Shown here piece by piece: positions 38,378 through 49,794 of a DNA stretch of 64,000 bases. The stretch covers positions 5,449,501-5,513,500 of the forward strand of contig NC_060961.1 of assembly GCF_910589235.1 (NCBI RefSeq), given 5' to 3'. The notes beneath the pieces were generated by a model. It made no database searches. It had not been told where the DNA came from and was given only the letters and a program-made list of their open reading frames with translations. The DNA comes from Vespa crabro (lineage: Eukaryota > Arthropoda > Insecta > Hymenoptera > Vespidae). How positions within the stretch are numbered: position 1 is the stretch's first letter; every line of letters starts with the position of its first letter. A program made the translations under genes and the position numbers.

Positions 38378-41300
38378 TATATATATATGTATGTGTATAA
38401 TATATAATTATAAATAATAGTATTAATTATAAAAGATAATCTTTATTTATAATAACAATTTAATATGCTTAACTTAATGACAAAAAATGATTTTGATCTT
38501 GATGAAAGTTTCAACAAAAATTCCATAAAGTTTCGTCACGCTTCTTGACACTTTCTAATGCAATATGCAATGACTTTGCTCATTTTTTTTAGCACACCCT
38601 CTATACTCTCTTTACGTAGTACTTAAAGGGAGTACCCTTTTATCTTCTCTTCCACTAAATATGGAAATTTATATTACGGGTGATGCTAAAAGAAATTAAA
38701 AAGACCTTCCTTTGTTTTATTATTCTTTCATCCATAGATTATATCGAAATAATTTTGACGGAATAATAAACAGAGATTTACTTGATTGCTGTTCTGAATA
38801 ATTCTATTCTTATTCTCGGTAGAACATTACAATATTAAAACGATAAAACCAAAGGAAACAGAAAAGAAAAGCAGATTTCGTTCTTAGCTATAACGAAACA
38901 TTACATATGCATTATTTACTGATAAAAAATATCTTTAGAATCACCGCTGACACGAGTAGGAAGAGACAAAATCTTAACCCTGCAAGAGGATAGTCCTGGA
39001 AAATGCAGCGATGCATCTTCGAAGGGATCTTTGAATCGTCAGAGTTTCAAGGACGTTAATACGAGCGAGGAAGCACGCGGTTCCATGTCGAATCAAGATG
39101 GGGCCTTCGTTCAGGACGAGATTATACGGAGGAGGGAGATAGCATTGAGACAGCACGCTTTCTTTCAGCTTCGTCTTCACATTAGGAGGGGTGTCAATCT
39201 GATGGCCATGGATAGATGTGGTAAAGGAATCATTTCGAAGGATTATGTTCGTCTTAATGGAAAAAATTTTATATAGAAAGATTACATATAGGTAATATAT
39301 ATATGATATCTTAGGTGCTAGCGATCCTTACGTGAAGATAAAGTCTGCTGGAAGGTTATTGCACAAATCACGAACGGTGCACCGTGATTTAAATCCAGTT
39401 TGGGACGAAAGCGTGACTCTGCCAGTAGAAGATCCTTTCCAACCGCTTACCATCAAGGTAGGTATATTATCATTAATTCATCCCCTTATTATACATATTC
39501 GTCAGTTAGTTTATTTCTTAGTTCGTTTATCCTTCATCCTAGTCAATGTCAAATATGTCTTTCAACAGAGCAGTTAGAAAATCAGAGTATCGATCGTTTT
39601 ATCTGCCTCTCTTGCTGTTTTTTTTTTCGACTAGCAAACGACCTTCGACGTTTCGACAGGTCTTCGATTACGACTGGGGTCTCCAGGATGACTTCATGGG
39701 AGCTGCTCAGTTGGATTTGACGCAATTCGATCTTGGCTATGCTCAAGACGTCACTTTGGAATTAAAAGATCCAGCCAGGCCGAAGCAACATTTGGGTGAA
39801 ATCTGTCTCACTGCTACGCTATGGCCAAGAAATCAACAGGAAAAGGAACAGGTATTGTTTTTTTCAAATTTGATAATTTCATTGTAATGACTATTCGACG
39901 AATCGAATGTAAAAACAAACTCACGATTGATTCTCTACTTGTACAGGTTTTGCATCTCAAATTCGACTTTTTGCAAATCAAATTTTGCTAAAAATTTTCT
40001 TTTTTTAAATTCCAATAGTAAAAAATATAATGATATGTAAATTTTTTTTTTTAAAGATTTGAAATTTTGTAATGCAAACATGTAGTACATAAAAGTTTTT
40101 ATTTAATAGTAATTAAGACAATTCATAATTATATAAAAATACTAGAACGAATTTTTCCAAAAATTGTTCTCAACCATTTAATTTTATGATGAGTTACAGT
40201 TTTTATCACTCTTCAAAGATTTATCGTGTTGTGATCGATAGTTTAATGCATCAAAATCAAATTAAATTTGTTTTTTCTAAATGTGATTGTATTTATAATA
40301 TTGCAATACATTGTTAAAATCGGACAATATTGTTATCAGTTTATATTTGAAAAATATTAATAACTTATGCATAATAAAGCCGCTTGTCGTGTAATAAAAA
40401 TAACTTATCTATAGTAGTGTCTTATCACTAGGTCTTATCTACATTATATTATCAATAACCAAAAGATAACCCACCAATAATATTGAACGGTTGAGTTTGT
40501 TTTGTTAAAGGATAAAATTAAATTTGCTAAAAGTTGATTTACGAGCGCAAAAATCTGTAAAGAAAAATCATGATATATAATACGGGAATTTTTAAATTTC
40601 ATTAAAAATAGTGAGTTTAGAGAAAGTTTATATTATTTTTTTTTCCATAATATTTTTATAAAATTGATTTGAATATTGAAATTTGTATGTCATCAATTTA
40701 AACCATTTTTCTTGTTTTATTATCAGCATCGAACATTAAAATTCTTTGTGATATTGTTCTACTTCAAAAAATTATTTCACGTTACGTATTATGTTAGTAT
40801 CATAACGTTGATGGAACAATTTGTCAAGCTTATAGATCGTTGGTATGGTGCCTGTCTCCGTATACGTCACGATCGTTCTGTCCTGTTATCCATTTATGTA
40901 CTCAAGAAATTTATTATCTATAACTGATGATTGCATCGTAGAGGTTTCAATGTATTCCTTTCGAATATTGATAACATGCGGACTTTAACAAACATTTCCT
41001 TCATTTTTGATAAATTTCTTGAATATTTGTTGTTGTACATAAGACTTATTTATTATTGTAAATAAGGTTTTATTGTAAGGTAAAAAAAAATTCTTACAAT
41101 ACAATAAAAAGAAGTATTGTGTACAATAAAAGTAAAGTAATTTATCGTATATACATAAGACTTGTTTATTTATCGCGTATAAAACTTATTTTACACGATG
41201 GTGAAAATTATACTTACGATAAAAAAAAAAAAAAAAAAAAAAAAAAGAAAAAGAAAAAAACAAAGCAATTCGATTGAGAGTAACAAGGATTAAGTATAAG

Positions 41301-44300
41301 TACATATTTATTTGATCAGTATGTTTTATTAACTAATGATAAATATTTTGTAAAATAAATGATCAATTTATACGATGGTCAATATTTTGATCAGTATAAA
41401 TAATAAAGTATCATATTTGTATCAGAGTTGCGCAACTTATATTACATATTGACTTTTTATTATAAATATTGATCATTTATTTATAATATTAATCAAATTT
41501 GGAAAAATACTGAACCAATAGATACTAGTCATTTAAATTGAGCGCTATTTCACGAGCACAGTCAAGGAGGTTACTCAACACGGACGATGGCAGGCTCAGT
41601 TATCAAACTTGTTTACCATCCTACGTAAGTTTCCTGGTGCGTCGTGTGGAGAGGGAAAAGAGGCAGACGGACTCGTGGCCGCCTGGTACGATTAAGTTAA
41701 ACGCGTTGAACGTGTCAGTAGAAACGCAAACGTTACGCGATAAAGTTTCCTCGTTCACGTTACTTATTTTTACAAAGAAGAGTTGCTGATGCGGGTGTTA
41801 CGTGGGAAATGTCAACCTTTCGCAACGAAACGACTATGCTAGGATATGTTCTATCAACATGTGTTCATATTTTGACGATGACGGATAATAAAATGTGGTA
41901 TAACAAGTGTGACATAATAATTTCAAAAGGATTTTAAATTTACGAGCTTACTTTTGTTGTCAACGAGAAAAAGAAGAAGAAGAAGAAGAAGAAGAAGAAA
42001 AAAAGAAAACAATAAAAGAAACGAACGATACGAATTTATTAAATGATCTTCAACGAGTTGTTGTGTCTTATCTTTTGATCTTCTTCGTGAGTCATATATT
42101 TTAATAATAGTGTGTTTTTTTTATATAATCCCGGTTGCCCTTCTCTCATTGTGTTATTATCGACTTAAGAATATATTTTCTTACAAGTATTGTATACGAG
42201 TTATGAAAAAGTTCGAAAGATAAACAGGTATGGAATGACCAGTGAATTGACATGCGTGTATGAATCATCATTTTAATGTGCTATTATATCTGTCATATGA
42301 AATGAAAAGTTTCCACTTATATATATATGTGCATTCATTTGAATTATTAATTTAAACCAAGTCGAATTGTTTCTTCTAAGGAAAAGAAATATTTAAATTT
42401 CAAGAAAGCAAAAAATTCGTGACCTCTGATTTTATTTTGGGCTAGTTATTATTTTCTTGGAAATAAGATGGAGATTGTATTCTAGGAAATAATAATTTCG
42501 TTGATCATGAAGATAATAAATTAAAGAGTGAAAACTTGTTTAATACTGAGTAGAAATATGAGTTCGATCGATTGCTTAAGTAAATAAGTCGAAGAATCAG
42601 ATAGAGATATATACGTAACTAAGGATTATTTTGATATCTCTTCTAAGCAGATAACTTCTTTTTTGCAATTAAATTGGATAGAAACGGAAAAGGCAAATTC
42701 AAAAATTTCTTTACGTTTTCGAAAGGATTTAAATTTATTCGATCAAAAGATTACTTTCGTTCGTTAAAGAAATAAAAAAAAAGAAAAAGAAAAAAACAAA
42801 AAGAAATTGATAAAACATGGATGATTCCAAGAAAAAGGACACCGATAAATGTCCGTCAAAGGAAGTGTCAGCGTTGAACGAAAAAGTGCCTGTTGAAAAC
42901 TCGAAAAATATTGATTCGGAAACAACAATAAATAGTTTACCATTGGACAATGATTCTTCAAGTAATTTTTACTTTGATCTGAAAAAACATTCTGGTGAAA
43001 AAGTTCCTTTGATGGGAACCTCAAAGGATGATTCTAAGGTTAAGCATGAGGAAACTTCGATCGTAATAGATCCATTGGTGGTAGCATCGCCCTCGATTAG
43101 GAAAGTAAGCGTAGAAAAGGAGAAAAAAGTCGAGAGACAAAAGGAAAAGAGAACAATAGGAGCATTGAAGAGTTCGATAGATAAAAAATTAGTCTCCGTT
43201 GAGAAAAAGCTTGAGGATCGAGTCGAAAAAATATGGGAGGATAACATCGAAAAGCATCCGTGGTTGATACCCATTGAGAATTGGATCATCGATCGATGCA
43301 AATCCGACACGAACGATAAATCTCATGTTAAAAAGACTCAAGAGACTAATCTCAAGGGCACGGCTTACGAATTTAAATTCACTGTGGCCGAAGGAGACAA
43401 CGAGGAGCCAAAAATTGAAAGCGTTTTGAAGGAAAAATCAAAAAGAAAAATTCGAATGGATTCGCCGAAATTAGAACGATCTTCTGTCGATGAACCAATT
43501 GCAATTTCACATTTGAAAAATCTCGAGAAACCTTTCCGATCGCACAGTGCCGAGGATGTATCTACTATTGGGAATCGGCTTACAGATTCGGAAGGGTTTT
43601 TGAGATTGAAAGAAATCAAACCGAATAATCCATTGTTAGATAGATTGATGGATAATTTCAAAGAAAAAATGGAAGACATACAAAGGGTATCGACATTCCT
43701 CTTTTTTGTTTTTTTTTTTTAAAGAATTTTTTACATTTCTATCCCCCCACAATAACTGTCATTATTTGAATACATACACATATATGTTTACATGATTTTA
43801 GAACATAAATAATTTAAGATTCTCGAATTTCAGTACTTTCAGAAAACCAATCGATTGGCGGACGTGAATAGAAAACTAAAATCGCAGATATGGAGTTCGG
43901 TGGTAACAATTGTTCTAGTTGAAGCAAAAAGTTTGTTGCCGATGGATATAGAGGGTTTGTCCGATCCCTATGTTAAATTTCGGTAAATATATAAATAGAT
44001 ACGTATATATAGATGAAGAGTTGCCAAATATATATTGAACGTTTTAATCAGTATTTTATCAATATTTTTCTTATTACTAAATATAAATGATATTTAATGA
44101 TAAATATATAAAAGAAGTAATCTCAATTACGATTTTGAAAATTTTTTTCTAAAAAAGAAAAAAAAAGCTAGAAGATATTTATAACATTTTATGAAAAATA
44201 ACGAAAAGACATTAAATAGTTTGATCAATTTATAGCCTCGGTACGGAGAAATACAAATCAAAAGTGGTGAACAAGACATTAAATCCTGTGTGGCTCGAAC

Positions 44301-46423
44301 AATTTGATCTTCACCTTTACGAGGACCCTTATCTAGGACAGGAATTGGAAGTAACAGTTTGGGATCGTGATAGAAGTCATCAGGACGATCTTATGGGTAA
44401 AACCGTAATAGATTTAGCAACGTTGGAACGAGAAACTACTCATCGATTATGGCGAGATCTCGAGGATGGTTCCGGAAGTATTTTTCTTCTGTTAACAATC
44501 AGTGGAACTACAGCGAGCGAGACTATAAGCGATTTAGCTGCACATGAAGAAACGCCTAGAGAGAGAACTAATTTAATAGAAAGATATTCTTTATTAAATA
44601 CGTTGCAGAGACCTCGCGACGTTGGTCATCTGACAGTGAAGGTAATAACAGATAATAGTTATCTTTGTTAGGATAATTAGTATGTCAAGATACGTAATCG
44701 TATTCGACTTTCGTAGTTGGATTCAACGTTTGAATTAAAAAACAAGGACGTTTACATCGACCGTTCATTAAATATACAATATTAAGAGTGACTATGTTTC
44801 TGAGACGAGTCTTTATAACTAATAAATAGATTCTTCTTTGTAAGCTTTTAAAGAATTTGTTCCTCGTTCTAAATGGGAAAAGTAGATCTGGTTTATATAT
44901 CCATTAATTCTTTAAAGCTTTCTCATCCGTCTTGATCAAGTACCATCGATATTGATCTTTCAAGCTGGCGCTCGGTGTTCATTGCTTTTCAGATATATCG
45001 AGCTCAAGGTCTTGCAGCAGCTGATCTCGGGGGAAAGAGTGACCCTTTTTGCGTCCTGGAATTGGTGAATGCTAGATTGCAAACGCAAACTGAATATAAA
45101 ACATTGGCTCCTAATTGGCAAAAGATTTTCACTTTGTAAGTTGTTTAATTCTTCCTGATCTGATGTATGTAAATATTAATACAATTGGAATCATAACTTT
45201 CTTTGTTTTTTTTATGTGAAGCAACGTAAAGGACATAAATTCAGTCCTAGAGGTAACCGTTTACGACGAGGACAGGGATCACAAAGTTGAGTTTCTTGGT
45301 AAAGTTGCTATTCCTTTATTAAGAATTCGTAATGGAGAGAAAAGGTGGTACGCTCTGAAGGATAAAAAATTGAGAGGTCGTGCTAAGGGAAATTCACCAC
45401 AGATTCTTCTGGAAATGACTGTAATTTGGAACGTATTCAGAGCTTGCATTAGAACTTTAAATCCTAAGGAAAAGAAGTATATGGAACCTGAGATCAAGTT
45501 TAAGAGACAAGTCTTTTTGAGAAACGTACTTAGGCTCAAAGCGATCATACTATTCTTCATCGAAATGGGAAAGTATATACAGTGAGTGGCTTTTCTTGAA
45601 ATTGTAAATATTATATAGAAACAAATAATAATATCTTTAAAAATTATAATTAACTTTACAGAGCATCCTTTGTCTATTTTACATTTCTTTTTTCTTTCTT
45701 TCTACGGTCAGGAGTTGCTGGGAATGGGAAAGTAAACCAAGAAGTATCATTGCGCTGACCCTCTTCGTTCTTGGATGTTATTACTTCGAACCTTACATGA
45801 TACCAGCATTGGCGTTACTGATTCTTCTTAAATATTACCTGGTAAGGCAATGATTCTTACAACGATAACGCTTTCTGTAAATACAACAAACCCTTAAACT
45901 CGCTCTATCGCTTAAAACACTCGCTGTGCCGATATCGCAACTATACGTATCTTATCGAATATATCCTATAAACCAACCAAAAATTTTTTCAACAATTTTA
46001 TAGTAGAAACTGATATAATATAGAGTTTTATCACTATAAAATTAGAGCACTATGATTAGTTTTCAAGAGGTTCGCCAAAAGTAGATCGGAATCCTCCTGC
46101 ATTTGATTGATTGCATCGTGAATAGAGCAAAAAAAAAGATCCATTTTCAAACATTACGTATCTATCGAGCTGGAATAATCTGTATGTACATACATTAGTA
46201 TTCGCCCACTTCGTTATACCTCTCTATTTTTGTACAATAATGGCTAATGAAGATTACTAAGCATGGATGAAAAATAAGCTGGAATCTATCCGAGCGGAAT
46301 ACCTTAGCAGCCCACTGTCATCCACTCTGACACCTGTCGATCCACCGGTAATCTTACTACTAGTAGAAATAGTAGTAGTTTACGTCGTTACCTTTCTACA
46401 CGTTAACATACATAGTATCTTGA

Positions 46424-46483
<60 letters not shown>

Positions 46484-46503
46484 TTTCTCTTTCTTTCTCT
46501 CTT

Positions 46504-46540
<37 letters not shown>

Positions 46541-47502
46541 TTCTCTCTCTTGTTCTCTTTTTATTTTTCACTATGACACGCTTGATAGAAATATCCTATC
46601 ACTTGATTGCAATGCCGCATGTCGTGTTTCTTTGCTATCGGCCAGCTTAACATGGAGGATGGGAGTGGAATCAATCAGTGGATTTGCGGACAGGTCGCCG
46701 CGGTTACTGGTGCGTCTTTAACGCATCAAACGAGCCCGCATTTTCAAGATACGTCGGAAATGATGTCCGATGATGGACCGGTAACACCAGGTGATGATGA
46801 CGATGACGAGGATGATAAAGACAAAGTGAGGATTACAGACAGTTGCCCTTTCGATCTAATCGATATCCATGCGATTTAAATTATGTGATACACGATAAGA
46901 TAAATATCATTTGCAGGAAGAGAAGAAAAGTCTGAAGGAACGATTACAGGCAATTCAGGAGGTTACACAAACCGTACAGAATTCTATTGGTTACATCGCC
47001 AGTCTTTGCGAGAGAATAAAAAATCTCTTTAATTTCACAATTCCTTACCTCAGTTATTTGGCTATGACATTAACCATAATCGGTGCAGCTGTACTTTATT
47101 ATATACCAGTAAGATATCTTATATTAGTTTGGGGTGTGAACAAATTCTCGAGGAAAATCTTGAGGCCACATTCGGTGCCTAACAACGAGGTACTAGATTT
47201 GATATCTCGAGTACCTGACGACGAAGAGATACTTAACTATAGGTAAGCGAATAGACTCGTTAACATCAAATACCATCTCAAAAAGATGCCTGTCTCTTCT
47301 CGTAAAATTTTCTTATTTCTTTTATAAAATTCTTTATAAAATTCTTTTATTTCTTTTTTTCTTTCTTTCTTTTTTAACATTTTTTTCGTACAGGGAACTG
47401 AAGCCATTACCTACGGCTGATTGCGAAAGAGGAGGAGGCTCGGGTGTTAGCGGTGGAAATACTGCGAAAAGAGAGCAACGGAAAAGACACAAAGCGGCGT
47501 AA
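32449..47502 (+). CDS. Mctp: multiple C2 and transmembrane domain protein (Mctp), long isoform
   Basis: Membrane protein, mainly of ER and neuronal membranes, in which C2 domains bind lipid and Ca2+; Drosophila Mctp acts in presynaptic homeostasis. Exons: 32449-32506 (probable), 37481-38005, 38939-39220, 39315-39457, 39660-39851, 43834-43982, 44236-44641, 44993-45135, 45222-45581, 45712-45841, 46646-46825, 46917-47242 and 47394-47502. All phases agree: 1000 aa, or 976 aa if translation starts at 37495. Numbered from 37495, C2A is about 240-370, C2B about 390-515 and C2C about 560-685. Acidic Ca2+ loop residues are visible in GASDPYVK/FDYDWGLQDDF, GLSDPYVKF/WDRDRSHQDDL and KSDPFCVLEL/YDEDRDHKVEF (the last ends E rather than D). 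Two membrane segments follow (about 740-775 and 870-915), the second with YLSYLAMTLTIIGAAVLYYI. An acidic linker (DDDDDEDDKDK) lies between them. The exons before C2A code for a basic Ser-rich tail and are less certain. Confidence 0.9.
32507..37480 (+). other. presumed first intron of long Mctp
   Basis: 5 kb of AT-rich DNA with TA repeats (33321-33367 and 33701-33739), a T run (35420-35449) and a mariner-derived palindrome (34486-34570). The stretch 35560-36080 is less repetitive, but I see no coding exon in it. This assignment depends on the first exon being right. Confidence 0.45.
34486..34570. mobile_element. short palindromic mariner-derived element
   Basis: TTGGCAACTAAGTGATTGCG, one more G and an A (34493-34514) is perfectly inverted at 34542-34563, with only 27 nt between. 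The similarity extends outward (TGTTGGA versus TATTGGG) for about 30 nt in total. The wording TTGGCAACTAAGTGATTGCGG is typical of terminal repeats of insect mariner elements, as I recall them. No transposase sequence is left. It lies in an Mctp intron. Confidence 0.6.
41530..41800 (+). promoter_or_regulatory. possible internal promoter of short Mctp
   Basis: A block of clearly higher GC inside the intron. It contains TCAGTT (41596-41601), a match to the insect initiator, and a GTAAGT donor at 41625. An acceptor (CTCTTCTAAGCAG) ends at 42650, and from there to the ATG at 42817 there is no other ATG. A non-coding exon here spliced to 42651 would give the short isoform a clean leader. ATGGCAGGCTCAGTT at 41586 also opens 12 codons, but joined to 42651 it meets TAA at once. 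Confidence 0.4.
42817..43686 (+). CDS. Mctp: alternative first coding exon of short Mctp
   Basis: 290 codons rich in Lys, Glu, Ser and Asp, starting MDDSKKKDTDKCPSKEVSAL and ending EKMEDIQR at a GTATCG donor in phase 0. The next exon (43834, YFQKTNRLADVNRKL) starts in phase 0, as does the long-form exon that ends at 39851, so the two are interchangeable. An in-frame TAA lies just before the ATG, and no ATG occurs from the acceptor at 42650 onward, so this is a first exon and not an internal one. The predicted isoform has 890 aa: this charged N-terminus plus C2B, C2C and both membrane segments, without C2A. No known domain is recognised in the 290 residues. Confidence 0.75.
46272..46348 (+). 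other. possible optional Mctp linker exon
   Basis: Between the two membrane segments an open segment encodes LESIRAEYLSSPLSSTLTPV and DPP, ends at CCG|GTAATC, and could start after AATAAG at about 46270 in phase 0, with TACTAAG upstream as a branch point. It would insert about 26 residues without breaking the frame. The acceptor has no pyrimidine tract, so support is weak. Confidence 0.25.
46429..46548. repeat. (TC)n microsatellite in an Mctp intron
   Basis: About 120 nt of TC with TTTC interruptions, just upstream of the exon at 46646. Poly-Ser/Leu frames over it are artefacts. Confidence 0.95.
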
Positions 47503-47634
47503 CAGAATGGCCCGCGGCCGGAAGTCGCGGGTCCAAGGTCATCCAGTATATTAAAGTCGGTACTCTTACGTAAGAGATTGAAACATCGAAAAGAATCTAC
47601 CGATAATCCGGATCAAGTCGTCGACGTCGATTGA
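47503..47634 (+). other. Mctp: in-frame open extension after the Mctp stop codon (readthrough candidate)
   Basis: After the TAA at 47500-47502 the same frame continues for 43 codons to TGA at 47632-47634. The predicted peptide begins QNGPRPEVAGPRSSS, has a very basic middle (LLRKRLKHRKES) and ends DNPDQVVDVD. GC content is well above the flanking 3' DNA. A GC-rich stem-loop sits 6 nt after the stop. Readthrough is the inference; no protein data are available. Confidence 0.45.
47509..47533 (+). promoter_or_regulatory. GC-rich stem-loop just after the Mctp stop
   Basis: CCCGCG (47511-47516) pairs with CGCGGG (47526-47531), and a G-U and a G-C pair extend this to 8 bp, with a 9-nt loop. The stem base is 6 nt after the TAA. 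Stems this GC-rich are rare in this window. Confidence 0.6.
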
Positions 47635-47883
47635 TAGACGACTGATGATCAACTGGATGAAGATTGAGAAGGAAGAAGCATCTTATCGTTTTTCCGTCGT
47701 GAAGACCGACTAATGTGCGTCTATCTCTTTTTTGAAGGTCGTCCCAATGAACTTACTCGATCGATAACTGGGGCAAAAATGGGGGTTGGGAAGGAGGTGG
47801 GGGGAATGGGAATGATAAAAAAAGAGAGAGAGAGAGATAGATAGGTAGATAGATAGATAGATAGATAGATAGATATATAAATA

Positions 47884-47928
<45 letters not shown>

Positions 47929-49168
47929 TATCTTCGTGAGATACAGCTGACGTGTTAAACGATCTTGCTCACAAAAAAAATATCTATCCTTTAGTATTAT
48001 AAATAGGAATACGTTCTTTCATTGGTCGGATATGTAAGAGATGAATTTTGACAAAAAATTGCCATGTCCAAAGATGATCTCTCTGCTTGATATCTCGCTA
48101 TTATCGACTACAATGCTTGCTGGTGTGTTAATAATTTATACTCGATGAACCCTAGACCTTCGTGATGATGTTAAATCATTCTCGTCGTTCATTTTTATTA
48201 CGATTATTATTTCTTTCTTCTTTTCTTTTTTTCTCTTTTTTTTTCTCCATTCACGAAACAGAACGTCGAGACGAAAGAATAATTCCTATTTTGTTTTATT
48301 CGCAAAACAAATCGTTATGGCGGTAAAGGAGATTCCAACCGTCGGCACAAATGGAACACATTAATCGACGCGATGATATCTTAACGAGTACAAATCTTTC
48401 ACAAGAAATAATTAGCATTTACAGATATGATTTCTTAATGGAAATCCCGTATCTAATTTGTCTAATATGTTAATTTTTTATTAAATATCTATGCGAGTCA
48501 TGAATGATTTTTTACGGATTGAGTGTTTCTGATCCATCACATTTCATAGAAACCCTTCTTAGATTTTCTTTTCACTTGTCGGAATTATCGGGATTTGATC
48601 GATATTAAAAAAAAAAAAAAAAAGAAAAAAAAGAAAGAAAGAAAGAAAGAAAACAAATATATAAATAAAAGAATTTGAATGAGCGACCAACAACACATAA
48701 TATATTTCTTATTGAGAAAAATGATTGAACGATGATGTCTCGTTGGTGGGAATGATCTGATAAAAAAAAAAAAAAACAAACATGATATGTAAAAGGGGGA
48801 AAAGAAAATTAAAGAAAAAGAAAAAACGTTTAAAAAAGAAAAGTAAAATAGAAAACAAACAACATTTAGAAAAATAATGAATGGTCAATACATTTTGATA
48901 TTATCTCTCTGTATTTTTGTGATAGGATTATTCGTAATAAGAAGATTTATAAATTTACGATCTTCTTCTCTTAAACTTTAAACATTAGACTAACGGATAA
49001 AGGAAATTATGCAAATATGTAAATCGTTTATCCTCATCGGCGAAGATCCTTTTACGAATCAAATTTTCTCGAGAATTATTCGAGAAAGTTTTTCAACGGG
49101 ATCTCTTTGAAAGTATCTCCTATGGAAAATATATCGCATTTCGTAAAAATATCGACAAAAATAATGCG

Positions 49169-49213
<45 letters not shown>

Positions 49214-49729
49214 GGAATTTAATAAAATTTCGACTAAAACCAAACATTAGTTATAAATAAGAAATGACATAAATGAATGCGAACGTTCACTTTTCTCAGG
49301 TGAACAAGCTATCGATCGTTTCGTCCATTGGTGTTGTTATAGCTTAACCATTCAAATTGTTAACATGTAATGAAAACGATTAGAATGCGTGAGATTGAGA
49401 GAGAAAACGAGAAAAAAAAAGTTATATAGCTAATAAATAATAATAATAAAAGAAGAAAAAAAAACGGAAAAAAAGGTAAAGAAAAAGAAGAAGAAAAAGA
49501 TAATAAATTAAATTATAAAAAAGATATATAGAAATATGTTAAATAGAATTGAAAGGAGGGAAGACGCGAAAGAGTAAAGTTATGAGAAGGAAAAAGAAAA
49601 AAACGAAAAGAGAAAAATGAAATCTTATGAAGTATGGTAAATATTCTACATACGATACTCGTTATAAAAATTTCATTATCACGATTATATTACGGATTAT
49701 TAATCAGATCAAATATCTTTAAAAATACC

Positions 49730-49794
<65 letters not shown>

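Larger units (their letters stand above)
39852..43833 (+). other. Mctp intron holding an internal promoter region and alternative first exon
   Basis: For the long isoform this is one 4-kb intron between C2A and the linker before C2B. It contains an A run (41221-41246), a GC-richer promoter-like block (41530-41800), a GAA repeat (41968-41998) and the alternative coding exon at 42817-43686. Confidence 0.8.

Noticed and set aside
42969..43679. 113- and 104-codon minus-strand frames
   Set aside because: Shadows of the alternative Mctp exon on the plus strand, which has the splice sites and phase.
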